From positions 164,330,899-164,394,898 of the forward strand of contig CM060962.1 in the NCBI GenBank assembly GCA_030765045.1: DNA of 64,000 nucleotides, written 5' to 3'. Each line of letters begins with the position of its first letter. Positions within the stretch are counted from its first letter, which is position 1. The notes under the pieces are model-generated. The model did no database searches. It saw only the letters and a list, made by a program, of their open reading frames with translations, and was not told where the DNA came from. The stretch is from Tenodera sinensis. Lineage: Eukaryota; Arthropoda; Insecta; Mantodea; Mantidae. The translations under genes were made by a program, and so were the position numbers. Positions 25,431-35,649 of this stretch are shown piece by piece.

Positions 25431-26525
25431 AGGAAGTATATTTTACAAAGAAGTTCAACATAGAGATTTCCCCTAAATACACGTTTTGAGGTCCTTGTGC
25501 GAATGTGTGCGAAGATTATAACTCAAAAACAAAATGTCGGATAATACCAAACTTGATATTTAGACTAAACATCTTCCAGGGAAGGAACAATAAGATTTTC
25601 ATGAAAATTATCCTATACAAAACTAGTTTTTAAGTGGAAAAGTTATCGTTGTATTGATTTTCTAAACAATAGCTATGAAAATTTGAATTAAAAGACTGTA
25701 AGATATTAAGTATGGCAAATAAAATGTATATTTTGAATGCTCTACGAGTAGTTTTCATACCGAATTTATTTTTTTATTTTTTTGCAACTGGTTAATCATA
25801 AGGGATGAATAAAACTTACCCCACAAAAAGTAAATATCTCGTTAAAACATTTAAAATGTATGTTAAATAATTCTTTGTGCCATTAAAGATTCCCGAGATA
25901 GGTATTCGTTGTTGTAGGTTCAAACTCCAAATATTTTATACTTTGCACTGATTCACTATTCATTTGTTCATTGCGTTACTGCAAAGAGCTGAGTTTCAAA
26001 ATAAGTACATCGTGACCAGCTTTTTAAAATTTTGACTATCGCTTAAGCCCCTTATATCCCCTACACCATTTCTGTAAACGTTTATCTCGATTAAAAATAA
26101 GTAGATTGAAAAATATAACTCCTAGGGCAACAGCCCTTCACGGGCCAAGACTTACCGCCCAGCCGCTGCGTCACCCACCTCTGCCCACTACAGGCATCAT
26201 AATTGGGGGCAGAAATGGAGGGTGGGACCTGGTCAACGTCCCGAGCCCTCCCGACCAGTTATTCGGCCTTCGCAAATTGAAGTAGCTACTTCCTTATCAA
26301 GTAGCTCCTCAATTAGCCTCTTCGGAATCTAACGAGGCTGAGTGCACCCCGTGCCAGACCTCCCAGCGGGGGAAAAATCTCCACGCCGGTACCGGGGATC
26401 GCACCTGGATCCTCCGTGCCAGAGGCAGGTGCGCTACCACTGCGCTACGGAAGCGGTTATAGAAAAATATACTGTTGTGAAGGTATTTGCAAAAGACTGG
26501 GTAGAGAAAGTCATGAGAATGTAAC
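25425..26525 (-). repeat. Fam-A repeat, reverse, interrupted by a SINE
   Basis: Reverse complement of all Fam-A blocks from the ACATACATTTCC-like end at 25480 to GTAGAGAAAGTCATGAGAAT at 26500. It is diverged, and its CA tract has shrunk to GTGCGAATGTGTGCG. The SINE at 26125-26455 splits the 5' part. Confidence 0.7.
26125..26455 (-). mobile_element. tRNA-derived SINE, reverse
   Basis: On the minus strand the tRNA-like head (GGATCCAGGTGCGATCCCCG with a GTAGCGCAGTGG A-box) is at 26455-26385, then a body with GGGGTGCACTCAGCCTCGTT, as at 13494-13852. It interrupts a Fam-A copy. Confidence 0.72.
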
Positions 26526-26692
26526 AAGTTAAAATTTTTAAGAATTGTACATTAAAAATAAAACTGGTATCCATTTACGTTACTCGCGATAAAAATTCAG
26601 AAAAGCTTTCACTTTACAGAGCTGTTGACCTGCAAAAATGTGGAAATAACATTCAGATGTTAATATCGCAAACAATATTGACTTTTGGCTGA

Positions 26693-26815
26693 TCCTGTAG
26701 CTTAGTCGGTAGAGCACCTACCTGCTGTGCAAGGGGTCCCGGGTTCAATTCCCGGGAGAGGAGTGGGAATTTTGCTGTAACCTAGATCGCCCTCCACCCT
26801 AGAATCTGGAAGTGC
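26693..26815 (+). mobile_element. Short tRNA-derived SINE
   Basis: CTGTAGCTTAGTCGGTAGAG and GGTCCCGGGTTCAATTCCCG are excellent A- and B-box regions, and the head can be folded as a tRNA with a TGC-type anticodon loop. The acceptor stem does not pair well, and a SINE body (GTAACCTAGATCGCCCTCCA) follows, so I call it a SINE and not a tRNA gene. Confidence 0.65.
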
Positions 26816-27545
26816 GTGTGTACTTGCGTGCGTGCGTGTGTGTGAACAGCATAACTCAAAAACGAGAATTCGATTAAAAACCAAAGTTGGTATTTAAGTT
26901 TAATATCTTTCAATGATGCGACTTGAACATTTTAAAGAAAATTCCTCCACCCTAAACTTCCCTTTGCATGGAAAATTTTTCGAACATTTGGACTTTCTCA
27001 AAAATGGCTCTAACGATTTTGATTAAAATTGTCGTAGGTTTAAGATATTTTATACCAAATGAAATGATTATTTTGAATTTTCTGGCTATAGCGCATGTAG
27101 TCCTGTTAAATCTCGATGACTTTTGCAAACAGACCAGATCTTACTGTACGAAAAAATATAGATCTCGTTGAAACTCATAAATTATGTCCAAATGCATTTT
27201 TGTGGAGTGAACCATTTGGGAGATATTCCTTATTTGTGTGAGGTTTGCAATACTTGCACTTTTCTCAAACGGAAGGTCGCTGTTCATATGTTTATTTCTT
27301 GGTCGTGCAAAGAGAACGGAATTTCAAAGCCTTCATATAGCGACCAGCTTCAAAAGATTTGACTATCGCTCAAAGTCTACTATATTCCCTATTCACCTAC
27401 AAGAAAATGAACAATAAGATACGAATTTCTGCAAATGTTTATCTCGACTAACATGAAGAAGGTAGAGGAATAAGAGTTTGTAAGAATAGTTAGTACAAGA
27501 GTAGAGAAAGCCATGTGAGTGAAACACATCAGATATTTTAATTTT
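26815..27545 (-). repeat. Fam-A repeat, reverse
   Basis: Reverse Fam-A from the GT-rich tract (GTGCGTGCGTGTGTGTGAAC) through AACATGAAGAAGGTAGAGGA to GTGAGTGAAACACATCAG. The part 3' of the tract is missing, replaced by the SINE at 26693. 27545-28540 has nothing recognised apart from a short CT-rich run near 28250-28330. Confidence 0.78.
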
Positions 27546-28539
27546 CGTATACTTGCTACCTAGCCCTCTAGGATACTAACTGGCGTGGGCATTTTCGCCT
27601 ACCGTGGGAGATTGTGTGGGCGAATAGCCGGACTGCCGCACTGCTCTATATACCTCACTTTGCCAAAGGGATTTCCTGTAAACGACATGCTTCAAATAAA
27701 AGCCTAACGAAGTGGTTTCGAGGACAAGAACGTGGGAAGACATTGAAAATGTAAACGGCAGCCATTACACCTGCACTAGCCGGAAGGCATGTCTTCACAA
27801 ATTGCACTCTTCAAACCTGTTTCAAAGTAAGGGGACCAACTTCACTGCAGAACATACTCGAGAAAATCCTGCGGATGAAATTAAACAGTGATAGCAATCA
27901 TGCGGTATCATCTCATTTCTTGTCTGTCATTATTACTAGATCAAATTAAGTGTTAGCATGTGTGCATAGCAGTAGTGAAAGTTTGTGAAATGGTGTGCCA
28001 GTTAATTAACTATCTATTAATAATGATATATAGCTAGAGAAATGAACCGTGAAAGTAAATTGGAGCAGTATATGGTACACAAGTTTGTTATTAATGGCCT
28101 GACATTTAATGACGTATTATCGGTGTAGGAGGAGGAAACCCCACGCACTGCTATCTTCGGCAGATTGTTCTGGCTACTCCCAGGAGAAAGGGATGATGGA
28201 CAGCTGTGGTTAAAGAGACACTTTTGATTCTAAGAAACCTTTATAACAAATCTCTCTCCCTCTCTACCCTCTGCTCCCTCTCTTTCTCCCTCTCCCTTCC
28301 TCTCTCCCCCTCCCTGTTTCTCCATCTCTCTCTGTATGTATTCTACACTCAGGCATTAAAGTGTATAATAACCTATCAAGCTACATCAAAGCAATAAAAC
28401 TAGTAAATAATTTCAAATCATGTCTCAAGGCACCTCTAATTAACCATTGCTTTTATTCCATCGAGAATTAATATCAAACATAAGTGTTAGCCACAAAGCT
28501 TTCACTGAAAATGCAAGTTTGCTTATATTTTGACGTGTG

Positions 28540-28696
28540 CAACAGCATGTGTGTGTGTGTGTCTGTGTGTGTGTCTGTGTGTGCGTGTGTGCGTGTGTGC
28601 ATGTGTGCATGTGTGCATGTGTGCATGCGTGCATGCGTGCATGCATGAATGTATGCACCTATGCACGTATGCACGTATGTACGTATGCACGTATGT
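28540..28696. repeat. GT/GCAT compound microsatellite
   Basis: Evolves along its length from GTGTGTCT through GTGTGCAT and GCATGCGT to ACGTATGC units. Its last 24 bases are repeated after the adjacent SINE. Confidence 0.92.
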
Positions 28697-28925
28697 CGGT
28701 CTGGGTGGCTCAGTCGGTTAGACGCTGGCCTACGGATCCCAAGGTCGCGGGTTCAAACCCGGCCCAGGCCGATGGTTTTTAAGTGTGCTTAAAAACGACA
28801 GCTCCATGTCAGTAGATTTACTGGCATGTAAAAGAACTCCTGCGGGACAAAATTCCGGCACACCGGCGACGCTGATGTGATCCTGGCAATTGACAGCGTC
28901 GTTAAACAAGAAAATAATTTTTTTA
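28697..28925 (+). mobile_element. tRNA-derived SINE inserted in a microsatellite
   Basis: Head TCTGGGTGGCTCAGTCGGTT, B-box GGGTTCAAACCCG, body with TTTTTAAGTGTGCTTAAAAA and CTCCTGCGGGACAAAATTCC. Flanked by identical 24-base copies of ACGTATGT-type sequence at 28673-28696 and 28926-28949, which is a target duplication or simply repeat identity. The body type is widespread in arthropod genomes. Confidence 0.82.
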
Positions 28926-29149
28926 ACGTATGTACGTATGCACGTATGTACGTATGTATGTAATCTCATAGTTTGTAATGCTAATCTTGACGTGTCACCA
29001 ATTTACGAAAATTAGCTCAATAATATAAGTGTCATGTGACGAATAAAGAAACAAATAGCCTCTTCAGTACAGATGTTGATAACATTTCTTTTGCCAGAGA
29101 TCCATTTTACACACTCTGCCCATTGTGAATTCCGACAGTTATAGATACA

Positions 29150-29900
29150 TGTGATTTTGCCTGTTTTTGATGAAAGACGCTGGGCATTTTTCGAAGCTTT
29201 CAATGAGATTTGAGTTAACAGCTCGTTTCGAGAACTCGTCGGCTCTTTCATTAGCTTCTTCGAACCTATTTAGTGCGATTATTGTATATAGCAAGTATGT
29301 TCCTAATTTTTGTAATTGTTATGTTTACTTTATATTGGTCGTTTATGCAGCTAAGAGCCGACTGAGATCGCTTAAGACCTGAGCACTGGTATTGGTATTC
29401 TACACCACCTTCAGAAGAGAGAAGAGTTCCGCTTGGAGGACTCTTGGAAAACCACTGAAATACCACCGACCACCACGTTCTCGTTGATAGTTCTAGATCC
29501 GTCTGTAGGTATAGATGAAATTCTGTGGACTAAAACAGCATTGAGAGTCATTAACTGGCTCGAGGTATTTCGAAGGATGATCAATTAATATGCGCTGGGC
29601 TGGATGCTCTAATTCTAAGGTATCGGTACACCTATTCTTCTTTATGTTGGTAATTGTTGCTTTATATATTCCTATAAGGTGAAGCAGTTTTATATCGGTA
29701 AAAATGAGAACAGTATCACTTGAGGTGGTTCTATATGTCCGGACGATCCGTAGAATGAACCCTCACTGGATTTGGGCAAGTGTTTGTTGTGCCCATTTCT
29801 TGTGTAATACTTTCTCAAAAGAAGAAACACATTAACATATAATTGACTATGGCACTGCGGTAAATATTTGCTAGAATATTGGAATTTCGACAAACCTCAG
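29150..29900 (-). pseudogene. Non-LTR retrotransposon remnant with decayed RNase H domain
   Basis: Minus-strand fragments in order: PTDGSRTINENVVVGG with GGISVVFQESSKRNSS (start of RNase H, TDGS motif, near 29500), KRSQSALSCINDQY with KIRNILAIYNN (near 29350), and NERADEFSKRAVNSNLIES (near 29240). These are the conserved parts of a LINE RNase H, on shifted frames with stops. The 5' part up to about 29900 may be reverse transcriptase thumb but is too decayed to be sure. 28950-29150 and 29900-30200 are unassigned. Confidence 0.6.
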
Positions 29901-30209
29901 GTGGGTCTAGCTACAATGGATAGGTTTCTGAACAGTTTTAGTTTTGAACAATTTGAAGTATGATCGAGATGTTAGCTACCTATCAAGTAGGACATCTAAA
30001 TAAAGTAGTTCTACCAGCTGTATTTCTATTCCATCAAATTTAATTACTGTGAATGTCAAATTTGTGCCTTATGGTAGCAATTATGATTACAGTTTCTAAA
30101 AGGGCGTCACTGTCAAAGAACAATTATCAAAATTATACAACAACTAAAACTACTTGCAAACATTGCAACTTGTCTTTCTTCAATTCCCGGTTGGAGGATG
30201 AGATTTTTC

Positions 30210-30630
30210 TTTGTCCTGTCTGTCCTGTGGCACGACGGCCCTTGGAGTGTAGCCCTGGCCTACCGCCCGGCCGCTGGGTCTCCCACCTCTGCCCACTACA
30301 GACGTCACGAGCGGGGTCCAGTGGTGGAGAGTGGGACATGGTCAGCGCCACAATCCCTCCTGACCAGTATATGGGTCTTCATAACCGGAGTTGAACATAC
30401 AGAGGAACCAGGAAGGGTGATCAGCCCGAAGCCTGGTGTGAGACTGAGATATGGATGATATGAAATGCTGGCGAAAGATGATAGGAATGGTAATGAGCAA
30501 TTGGTGGAATGATGGCGGGGGAAACCGGAGAATCCGGAGAAAACCCACCCCTTCGCCGGTGTGTCCACCACACATCCCACATGCGGACGCCTGGGCTCGC
30601 GTCAAGTGCTCTAACCACTCGGCCACGGTT
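30210..30630 (-). mobile_element. Two SINE fragments joined, reverse
   Basis: 30210-30380 matches the reverse SINE body type of 26125-26300 (CCCACCTCTGCCCACTACAG). 30400-30630 is a different SINE body (ATGGATGATATGAAATGCTG, also at 60915-60945) ending in a tRNA-like head, GCCGTGGCCGAGTGGTTAGA on the minus strand at about 30630-30611. Confidence 0.6.
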
Positions 30631-30917
30631 AGAGCGAGTCAAGTACGAGTCAAGTGCTCTAACCGCTCGGCCACGGTTAGAGCGAGTCAAGTACGAGTCA
30701 AGTGCTCTAACCGCTCGGCCACGGTTAGAGCGAGTCAAGTACGAGTCAAGTGCTCTAACCGCTCGGCCACGGTTAGAGCGAGTCAAGTACGAGTCAAGTG
30801 CTCTAACCGCTCGGCCACGGTTAGAGCGAGTCAAGTACGAGTCAAGTGCTCTAACCGCTCGGCCACGGTTAGAGCGAGTCAAGTACGAGTCAAGTGCTCT
30901 AACCCCTCGGCCACGGT
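30601..30917. repeat. 48-bp minisatellite made from a SINE tRNA head
   Basis: Six full 48-bp units plus a 29-bp partial. On the minus strand each unit contains GCCGTGGCCGAGCGGTTAGA, the A-box part of the neighbouring SINE, plus CTCTAACC. Units 2-6 look identical by eye. Confidence 0.95.
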
Positions 30918-31024
30918 GCGGCGCGAAATTTCTCCTTAAAGCCGTGATTTTTCCGTAACGTCCCCACAGTCTGCAAATACGAATGAGAGTGTCCATGTGT
31001 GCCTGTGTGTGAAATAAAACTAAA

Positions 31025-31708
31025 AAATCTGACGTGTTGCACTCACATAATTTTTTCTGCTCTTGTACTAACTGTTCTTACAAACTTTTATTCCTTTATC
31101 TTCTTCGTGTAAGTCGGGGTAAACATTTGCAGAAATTATCTTACAGCTAAGTTTCTTGTAAATGCAAGGGGAATATGGGAATACAGCATGCTTTGAGCCA
31201 TAAGCAAACCTTTTAAAGCTCGTCGCCATGTGAAGGCTTTGAAATTGCGTTTTCTTTACACGGCCGAGAGATAAAAAGGCGAATAACGACCTTCCATTTC
31301 AGCAAAGTTTAGTATTGCAAAATTTACACAAATTTCTCCGAAATGGTTCACTCCATAAAAACTGCATTTGGAAACAACGTGTGCGTTTTAGCGAGATCTA
31401 AATTTTTAGTGAGATTTGATCTATTTCTTACGGTTTACCAGTTATGCAAAAGTCATCAGGAGTACCCAGGACTACAGGGGCTATAGCTAGAAAATTCAAA
31501 ATATACATTTCATTTGTCATAAAAATATCTTAAACATATGGCATTTTAATCAAAATCGTTAAGTAATTTTTGAGAAAAACAAAATGTTCGAAAAATGTTC
31601 CATGTGAATGGTAGTTTAGAGTGGAAGAATTTTCTTCAAAATCTTCGTGTCGCATTCTTGAAAGATTAAACTTAATTACCAACTTTGATTTTTAACCGAC
31701 TTTTCGTT

Positions 31709-31739
<31 letters not shown>

Positions 31740-33063
31740 TGGTGTGTGTGTGTGGTGTGTGTGTGGTGTGTGTGGTGTGTGTGTGTGTGGTGTGTGGTGT
31801 GTGTGGTGTGTGTGGTGTGTGTGTGGTGTGTGTGTGGTGTGTGTGGTGTGTGTGTGGTGTGTGTGGTGTGTGTGTGGTGTGTGGTGTGTGTGGTGTGTGT
31901 GTGGTGTGTGTGGTGTGTGTGGTGTGTGTGTGTTTGTGTGTGTGTGGTGTGTGTGGTGTGTGTGTATGGTGTGTGTGTGTGTTTGTGTGTGTGGTGTGTG
32001 TGGTGTGTGTGGTGTGTGTGTTTGTGTGTGTGTTTGTGTGTGTTTGTGTGTGGTCTGTGTGGTGTGTGTGGTGTGTGTGTGTGGTGTGTGTGTTTGTGTG
32101 TGTGTGGTGTGTGTGTGTTTGTGTGTGATGTGTGTGTGTTTGTTTGTGTGTGGTGTGTGTGTGGTGTGTGTGGTGTGTGTGTGGTGTGTGTGTTTGTGTG
32201 TGTTTGTGTGTGGTGTGTTTGTGTGTGTTTGTGTGTGGTGTGTTTGTGTGTGGTGTGTTTGTGTGTGTTTGTGTGTGGTGTGTTTGTGTGTGGTGTGTTT
32301 GTGTGTGGTGTGTGTGTTTGTGTGTGTTTGTGTGTGGTGTGTGTGGTGTGTGTGTGGTGTGTGTGTGTGGTGTGTGTGGTGTGTGTGTTTGTGTGTGGTG
32401 TGTGTGGTGTGTGTGGTGTGTGTGGTGTGTGTGTGGTGTGTGTGTGGTGTGTGTGGTGTGTGTGTGTTTGTGTGTGTGTTTGTGTGTGGTGTGTGTGGTG
32501 TGTGTGTGTTTGTGTGTGTTTGTGTGTGGTGTGTGTGGTGTGTGTGTTTGTGTGTGTTTGTGTGTGGTGTGTGTGGTGTGTGTGTTTGTGTGTGTGTTTG
32601 TGTGTGTTTGTGTGTGGTGTGTGTGGTGTGTGTGGTGTGTGTTTGTGTGTGTGTTTGTGTGTGGTGTGTGTGGTGTGTGTGTTTGTGTGTGTGTTTGTGT
32701 GTGTTTGTGTGTGTTTGTGTGTGTGTGTTTGTGTGTGGTGTGTGTGGTGTGTGTGGTGTGTGTGTGTTTGTGTGTGGTGTGTGTGGTGTGTGTGGTGTGT
32801 GTGTGTTTGTGTGTGTGTGGTGTGTGTGGTGTGTGTGTGTGGTGTGTGTGGTGTGTGTGGTGTGTGTGTGTGGTGTGTGTGGTGTGTGTGGTGTGTGTGT
32901 GTGTTTGTGTGTGGTGTGTGTGGTGTGTGTGTGTGTTTGTGTGTGTGTGTGGTGTGTGTGTGGTGTGTGTGGTGTGTGTGTGTGGTGTGTGTGGTGTGTG
33001 TGGTGTGTGTGGTGTGTGTGTGTTTGTGTGTGGTGTGTGTGGTGTGTGTGTGTGTGTGTGTGT
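31025..33063 (+). repeat. Fam-A repeat whose internal tract expanded to 1.36 kb of GT-rich DNA
   Basis: 31025-31707 is a good Fam-A copy up to ACTTTTCGTTT. From there a GT-rich array runs to 33063, made of GTGTGTGG, GTGTGTTT and GTGTGTGTGT blocks. The 3' Fam-A blocks are absent after it. It lies on the sense strand of mwh intron 2. Confidence 0.9.
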
Positions 33064-33761
33064 TATGCTATAAACCCAAAGATTAACTCAACTTAAAAGA
33101 GTGAACATGATGAACAGTGAGCAATTGTTCCAAAGGTAGAAAGCTGGCGATATGACCAGGGGTGTTAAAGGCAGCATATAAATGAAATAAACAAATTAAA
33201 GCGTATTTCCTTCTCTGTTTCTGTTGGATTAGTTTCAGTTGATGTAAATAAACTGTTTTGGAAATACATCTAATGTTTTTAAATTGACTTAAAAGTGTTC
33301 AATTTTACTTATGAGCCTTATTATTATGCTAAACTTAGAAATCCGGACGCGGAAACACACAAAATCCACGAATATAACATATACCTGTCTATTTCTCGCT
33401 GTAACGTTGAAGAAACGATGTAATCTGCACGCACGAAAGAGAATTAGGTGGAGTCTGGCCCATCGCGGTTTTGCTTATAGCATTTCGTGCAGAGGCAGAT
33501 ATAACGACTTGAGCCAAAATGACGTGAAGCACCAAACCAATTACCGCGCCCCAAAAATGGTATAGCACCTATCCAGAAATAACAGTTAACCATTCACGGT
33601 TACAGTTTCGCTTAGCTTTTTGTTTCGTACTTAAGATTCTCAGAACATAAGATGTCGGGCACAGAAAATATCAAGGAAATAAACAATTAGTATTATATGG
33701 CTAACAGATTCCATAGTTCTCCTTGTATTATTTTATGATTTATTGGGTTGCATCCTTATTC

Positions 33762-34215
33762 AAATACATTTTGCTTTCTTCCTGCTCTTTTTGTCTCTCC
33801 TTTCTTTGCCTTTTTCTCAAACTATTTCTGTCTTTCCTTTTATATCTTCTCTTGGGGGCCCTAATGACCAAGTTGTCGACGGGCCCTTAAACCCGAAACA
33901 CTCACTCACTCACTCTTCTCTTGGTTTTGCTCTTCTATTCTTTCCAGTCATTTTTGTTGCTTTCTTCTTTTGCCTGGTTTTCCTTCCTTATTTTGTTTTA
34001 CAAGTTTCCTTTCTTACATCCCTTCTTTCTTCTTATCTTTCTTGTTTCCCTTTTTTCATTATTGCTCGCTTTCTCTCCTTTTTTACACCCTTTTCTTTTG
34101 TCCTTCCATCTTACTTAATTTCCCTTTCTTTCCTCAGGTCCCTTTCTCTCTTCTTTTTTCTCTAATTCTTTATGTCCTGCTTCACTTTTCTTTCTTTCCA
34201 TTATACCTACTTGTT
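33762..34215. repeat. Polypyrimidine-rich stretch
   Basis: About 450 bases that are almost all C and T on the + strand, broken by a short insert at 33850-33910 (GGGCCCTAATGACCAAGTTG ... GGGCCCTTAAACC), which recurs in part near 55925 and 59330. Long open frames here are a composition effect. 33065-33760 and 34220-34740 show nothing else. Confidence 0.75.
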
Positions 34216-34739
34216 TCTTTCTGTTTTACATCCCATCTAGTCAAAAAGGGATTAGAGTCTATTCTGGTCTCTATAAAAGCTACGTATTTTTATCTTGGCT
34301 CATCGCAGACTGCCATTATCGCCGACATTGCTAGGTAAGCACCCATCCCTCTTGGTGTCATTTTGTTCCTTTTATTGCAAAACTGGATATAACACCACAA
34401 TGTGTCTTAATTTGTACATAATCCAACTTTCTATGAATTTATTTGGACTCCGTGTGTTCACTAAGCGCTCACAGTTTCATTAATCACCGAGAGGAGTGAA
34501 GTCATTTGGTTGTTAAGGAGCGCGAGAATTTTGTTAGTTCATAACAACGTTCAGTAAATCCAAAATGTCACCGCTTGAAAACTTTATTTTCCAGTTATGG
34601 ATAAAATGCGATGTTGCAGAATTCAACAGAAAATTTTCAGGTGTTACAGAGGGCTGGTATACGAACATCTTGATACAGGACATCTATGATCTGTAACGTC
34701 ATACTTTGAAGTTATGTCATGATTTTTCATTTGAAATTT

Positions 34740-34990
34740 CTACTGACAAATGCAAGTTAGAGACCGCAGAGGGGTAGAGGAGCCGGAGTACGAGCCACCA
34801 CCAGGGAGTTCAAATCTGTAATTGTTAGAAACCTTATATAGTCTGGTGTCGTCTCTCCTTAGGTCCGACCACTCTTCGTATCCTCTTATTTCGCTCCTCC
34901 CTCCTGGGGAGCGCCCCATCAGGGGCATAGGCACAGCAGATGTACAGGTGGAGGTGCTAAGTCCCCCTATCCTATGTATGTACAGATGTG
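34740..34990. repeat. SINE-like repeat related to 1970-2035
   Basis: Shares GGGGCATAGGCACAGCAGAT and GGAGGTGCTAAGTCC with the repeat near 1985-2030. No tRNA head visible. Confidence 0.4.
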
Positions 34991-35129
34991 TATATACAAA
35001 TACCTACCCAAGAACTCGGTAATTCTGTCAGACTTATTCGTTAATTCTTTTGTTAAAAGAACAATCAGATTTTCCCCCTTCCCTTCCTCTAAGTTCCATT
35101 TATATGTCGCCTGTGTAAAATCTGTGTCA

Positions 35130-35352
35130 TCCTCCGTGGTCTAGGTATAGCATGCTAGCCTCTGGTTCCCGAGGCCATGGGTTCAAAGCTGACGGAGGGC
35201 GATGGATGCTTTTGGGCCGATTAAAGAAGATTTACGGCACTCTAGCCTGATAAAGGGCCCGTTGAGCAAAATAAATCGGTCTTTCACGCCCAATATAGAA
35301 CGGGACGTTATGAACCATTGTAATTAAAGAGCGACCATAAATAAAAAAAATG
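35130..35352 (+). mobile_element. tRNA-derived SINE
   Basis: Head CCTCCGTGGTCTAGGTATAG and GGCCATGGGTTCAAAGCTGA, then a body with GGCCGATTAAAGAAGATTTA and an A-rich end AAATAAAAAAAATG at 35340-35352. Confidence 0.68.
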
Positions 35353-35459
35353 TAACATCTGTCACATCGGTGTCTTTTTACCTTTCTACCAGCAATGACC
35401 TTCACTCTCATTCATACTTCCAAATTCTAGCAAGGATGGAGAATAATCCTGGTTAAAGA

Positions 35460-35540
35460 AAATTACCACCCTCCAGCCGGGAATTGAACCCGGGGCCTCT
35501 GGAATTGATGGTAGACTACAGAGCCAGTCGACAATCAGGT
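35460..35540 (-). mobile_element. SINE tRNA-like head fragment
   Basis: On the minus strand GGCCCCGGGTTCAATTCCCG forms a clean B-box and T-arm, but the rest of the cloverleaf is irregular (CTGTAGTCTACCATCAATTC). A relic, not a tRNA gene. Confidence 0.5.
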
Positions 35541-35649
35541 ATATTGTCTATCTCCCTGACATTCTTATCACCGCAATATGCCGGCGAGCCGCAACAATGC
35601 TTGCTACAAGCCAACCTTCATCTTCTCATACCGCATATTGGCAATTTAA

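Noticed and set aside
26693..26770. Possible tRNA gene
   Set aside because: A- and B-boxes are good, but the acceptor stem does not pair and a SINE body follows.
28697..28772. Possible tRNA gene
   Set aside because: tRNA-like head of a SINE with a standard body and flanking duplication.
30601..30917. CRISPR-like array
   Set aside because: Units are contiguous 48-bp repeats without unique spacers, in a eukaryotic intron.
30421..30996. 191- and 162-residue repeated-unit open frames on both strands
   Set aside because: 48 is divisible by three, so the minisatellite stays open in every unit; the unit is a SINE promoter piece, not a protein repeat.
31685..33096. Long Cys/Val and similar open frames over the GT tract
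   Set aside because: They are produced by a repeat without stop codons in several frames at once; no start context or domain.
33743..34338. Overlapping hydrophobic open frames
   Set aside because: Phe/Leu/Ser-rich translation of polypyrimidine DNA in three frames; not a membrane protein gene.
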